From positions 1 through 34,766 of the forward strand of contig DBAZ01000037.1 of the NCBI GenBank assembly GCA_002291945.1: 34,766 bases of DNA. Reading direction: 5' to 3'. The stretch is from Tepidimonas sp. UBA997 (GTDB lineage Bacteria; Pseudomonadota; Gammaproteobacteria; Burkholderiales; Burkholderiaceae_C). Shown in pieces: positions 33,823-34,766 of the stretch. The position numbers were made by a program, and so were the translations under genes. The notes below the pieces were generated by a model that was given only the letters and a program-made list of their open reading frames with translations, made no database searches and had not been told where the DNA came from. The stretch's first letter is position 1; every line of letters starts with the position of its first letter.

Positions 33823-33969
33823 TCAGCGGCGCAGGGCGTCCACCTCGCGCTCGGCCTGCTTGCGCCCCATGCAGACGCCGAGCTTGGCCTGGATGCCGTC
33901 CAGCGCCGCGAGGTACTGCGCGATCTCTGCCTTGCCGCCCTCAGTCTTGCGAAACACCAGACTCGACAT
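33823..33969 (-). CDS. 48-residue ORF between hypE and hypX
   Basis: A short frame reading MSSLVFRKTEGGKAEIAQYL, then AALDGIQAKLGVCMGRKQAE and REVDALRR. It has a convincing ribosome site (AGGAG, seven bases before the ATG) and lies 19 bases before hypX, so it looks translated as part of the operon. It is hydrophilic and probably helical, with one Cys, no membrane segment and no known motif. The first residues recall a widespread LVFxKTxxGxxEI protein start, but that is not enough for a family call. Function unknown. Confidence 0.6.
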   Translation of the reverse strand: MSSLVFRKTEGGKAEIAQYLAALDGIQAKLGVCMGRKQAEREVDALRR

Positions 33970-34049
33970 GCCACGTCTCCTCGTCTCTTGTTTTCATGCA
34001 GCCGACCGCGCGAGGTGCCCCCATCCAGTGGCACCGCGGAACCGGCTTT

Positions 34050-34103
34050 GCCGGGCCGCCAGTGCCGCCCCCTGGGGGGTGACGCCGCAGGCGGCGCGGG
34101 GGG
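34050..34103. repeat. GC-rich palindromic intergenic element
   Basis: Two palindromes stand side by side: CCCCCTGGGGGG (34068-34079) and GCCGCAGGCGGC (34084-34095), followed by GGGGGG (34098-34103). The element sits directly after the hypE stop. The arrangement resembles the G/C-block palindromes scattered between genes in Comamonadaceae genomes, but copy number cannot be seen here. An RNA-stabilising hairpin at the hypE 3' end is an alternative. Confidence 0.45.
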
Positions 34104-34766
34104 TCAACATATCCGGGGCAGTTGCTCGCCGCTGAGCCAGTCCACCACACGGCGTCCGCCGAAGCGGGTGGCCATCTGCACGAACTGGTGCGGGTCGGTG
34201 GTGACCTCACCGATGCGGGCCGCGTCCTGCCCCAGCGGGTGGGTGCGCATGGCGGCCAGCACCGCCTCGGCCGCCTCGGGCGCGACCACCGCGACCAGCT
34301 TGCCTTCGTTGGCCACGTAGAGCGGGTCCAGACCCAGCAGCTCGCAAGCGGCGTCCACCTGCGGCTTGACGGCAATGGCGGTTTCCTGCAGCAGCATGCC
34401 CACGCCCGACTGACGCGCCACTTCGTTGAGCGTGGTGGCCAAGCCGCCGCGGGTGGGGTCGCGCAGCACGCGCACCGCACCCGGCGCGACGGCGAGCATG
34501 GCAGCCACCAAGGTGTGCAGGGCAGCGGTGTCGCTGGTGATCGTGGTCTCGAAAGCCAGCGACTCGCGCTGCGAGAGCACGGCCACGCCGTGGTCGCCGA
34601 TGCTGCCCGACAGCAGCACCACGTCGCCCGGGCGTGCGTTGCGACCGCTGATGGACACGCCCGGTGCCAGCACACCGACGCCGGTGGTGCTGATGAACAC
34701 ACCGTCGCCTTTGCCCTGCTCCACCACCTTGGTGTCGCCAGTCACCACCGGCACGCCCGCCTCGCG
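34104..34766 (-). CDS. hypE: [NiFe]-hydrogenase maturation protein HypE, C-terminal part
   Basis: The C-terminal 220 residues of HypE, which dehydrates a carbamoyl group into the thiocyanate that supplies the cyanide ligands of the hydrogenase active site. Visible motifs are VPVVTGDTKVVEQGKGDGVFI, SGRNARPGDVVLLSGSIGDHG and VRVLRDPTRGGLATTLNEVA. The universal C-terminal PRIC has the reactive cysteine as last residue. The gene continues beyond the right edge, so the start is not seen. The order hypE then hypX matches the usual hypFCDE-X arrangement. Confidence 0.96.
   Translation of the reverse strand, partial: REAGVPVVTGDTKVVEQGKGDGVFISTTGVGVLAPGVSISGRNARPGDVVLLSGSIGDHGVAVLSQRESLAFETTITSDTAALHTLVAAMLAVAPGAVRVLRDPTRGGLATTLNEVARQSGVGMLLQETAIAVKPQVDAACELLGLDPLYVANEGKLVAVVAPEAAEAVLAAMRTHPLGQDAARIGEVTTDPHQFVQMATRFGGRRVVDWLSGEQLPRIC

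Overview
The window is high-GC chromosomal DNA from a betaproteobacterium, most probably a Burkholderiales member of the Comamonadaceae type. The evidence is the set of gene families typical of that group (a DUF3567 protein, a PhaM-like granule protein, a cytochrome c5 beside tRNA-Arg, and DUF3108 and YheT proteins) together with beta-type AtpD, GyrB, DnaN and DnaA. The hydrogenase-maturation genes hypE and hypX at the right edge indicate that the organism makes a [NiFe]-hydrogenase in air, as hydrogen-oxidising members of the order do. The species cannot be named from this window.

Layout. 1-4070: the 3' end of the ATP synthase operon (atpD, atpC, terminator), an NTF2-like protein, a YheT hydrolase, a conserved hypothetical protein, a convergent cytochrome c5 gene and tRNA-Arg(CCG). 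4165-9109: a tightly packed signalling operon made of a soluble PAS-GAF-PAS hybrid histidine kinase, a receiver/HD-GYP c-di-GMP phosphodiesterase and a hemerythrin/GGDEF diguanylate cyclase. 9138-12270: a periplasmic NTF2-like protein divergent from a membrane kinase/OmpR-type regulator pair. Between them lies an array of TGAAC direct repeats with an 11-bp period. 12282-15157: a small membrane protein and an isocitrate dehydrogenase with a C-terminal extension, divergent from a LysR regulator. 15223-23565: mostly housekeeping or conserved genes (TerB/DUF697, MarC, an EAL protein, Dps, DUF3567, DUF3108, TraR/DksA, PhaM, FIST, ExoD, AhpD-like).

23562-26203 is a compact redox-stress locus. A thioredoxin-like protein and CcdA are divergent from an ECF sigma factor of the SigF type and its NrsF-type membrane anti-sigma factor. 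The divergent promoter region contains an exact match to the SigF promoter pattern as I recall it (GTAACC-N16-CGAA) facing the thioredoxin gene, and a one-mismatch copy facing the sigma gene. A broken remnant that resembles the Mpo1/DUF962 family lies just downstream of ccdA.

26525-34766 runs entirely on the minus strand: hypE (partial), a 48-residue ORF, hypX, a short origin-like region with two DnaA boxes, then dnaA, dnaN and gyrB. The usual rpmH-rnpA-yidC neighbourhood of dnaA is absent and hydrogenase genes abut the origin region instead, which suggests rearrangement at or near oriC.

No insertion sequence, integrase, CRISPR array or rRNA gene was found. No stretch longer than 300 bases lacks a gene.
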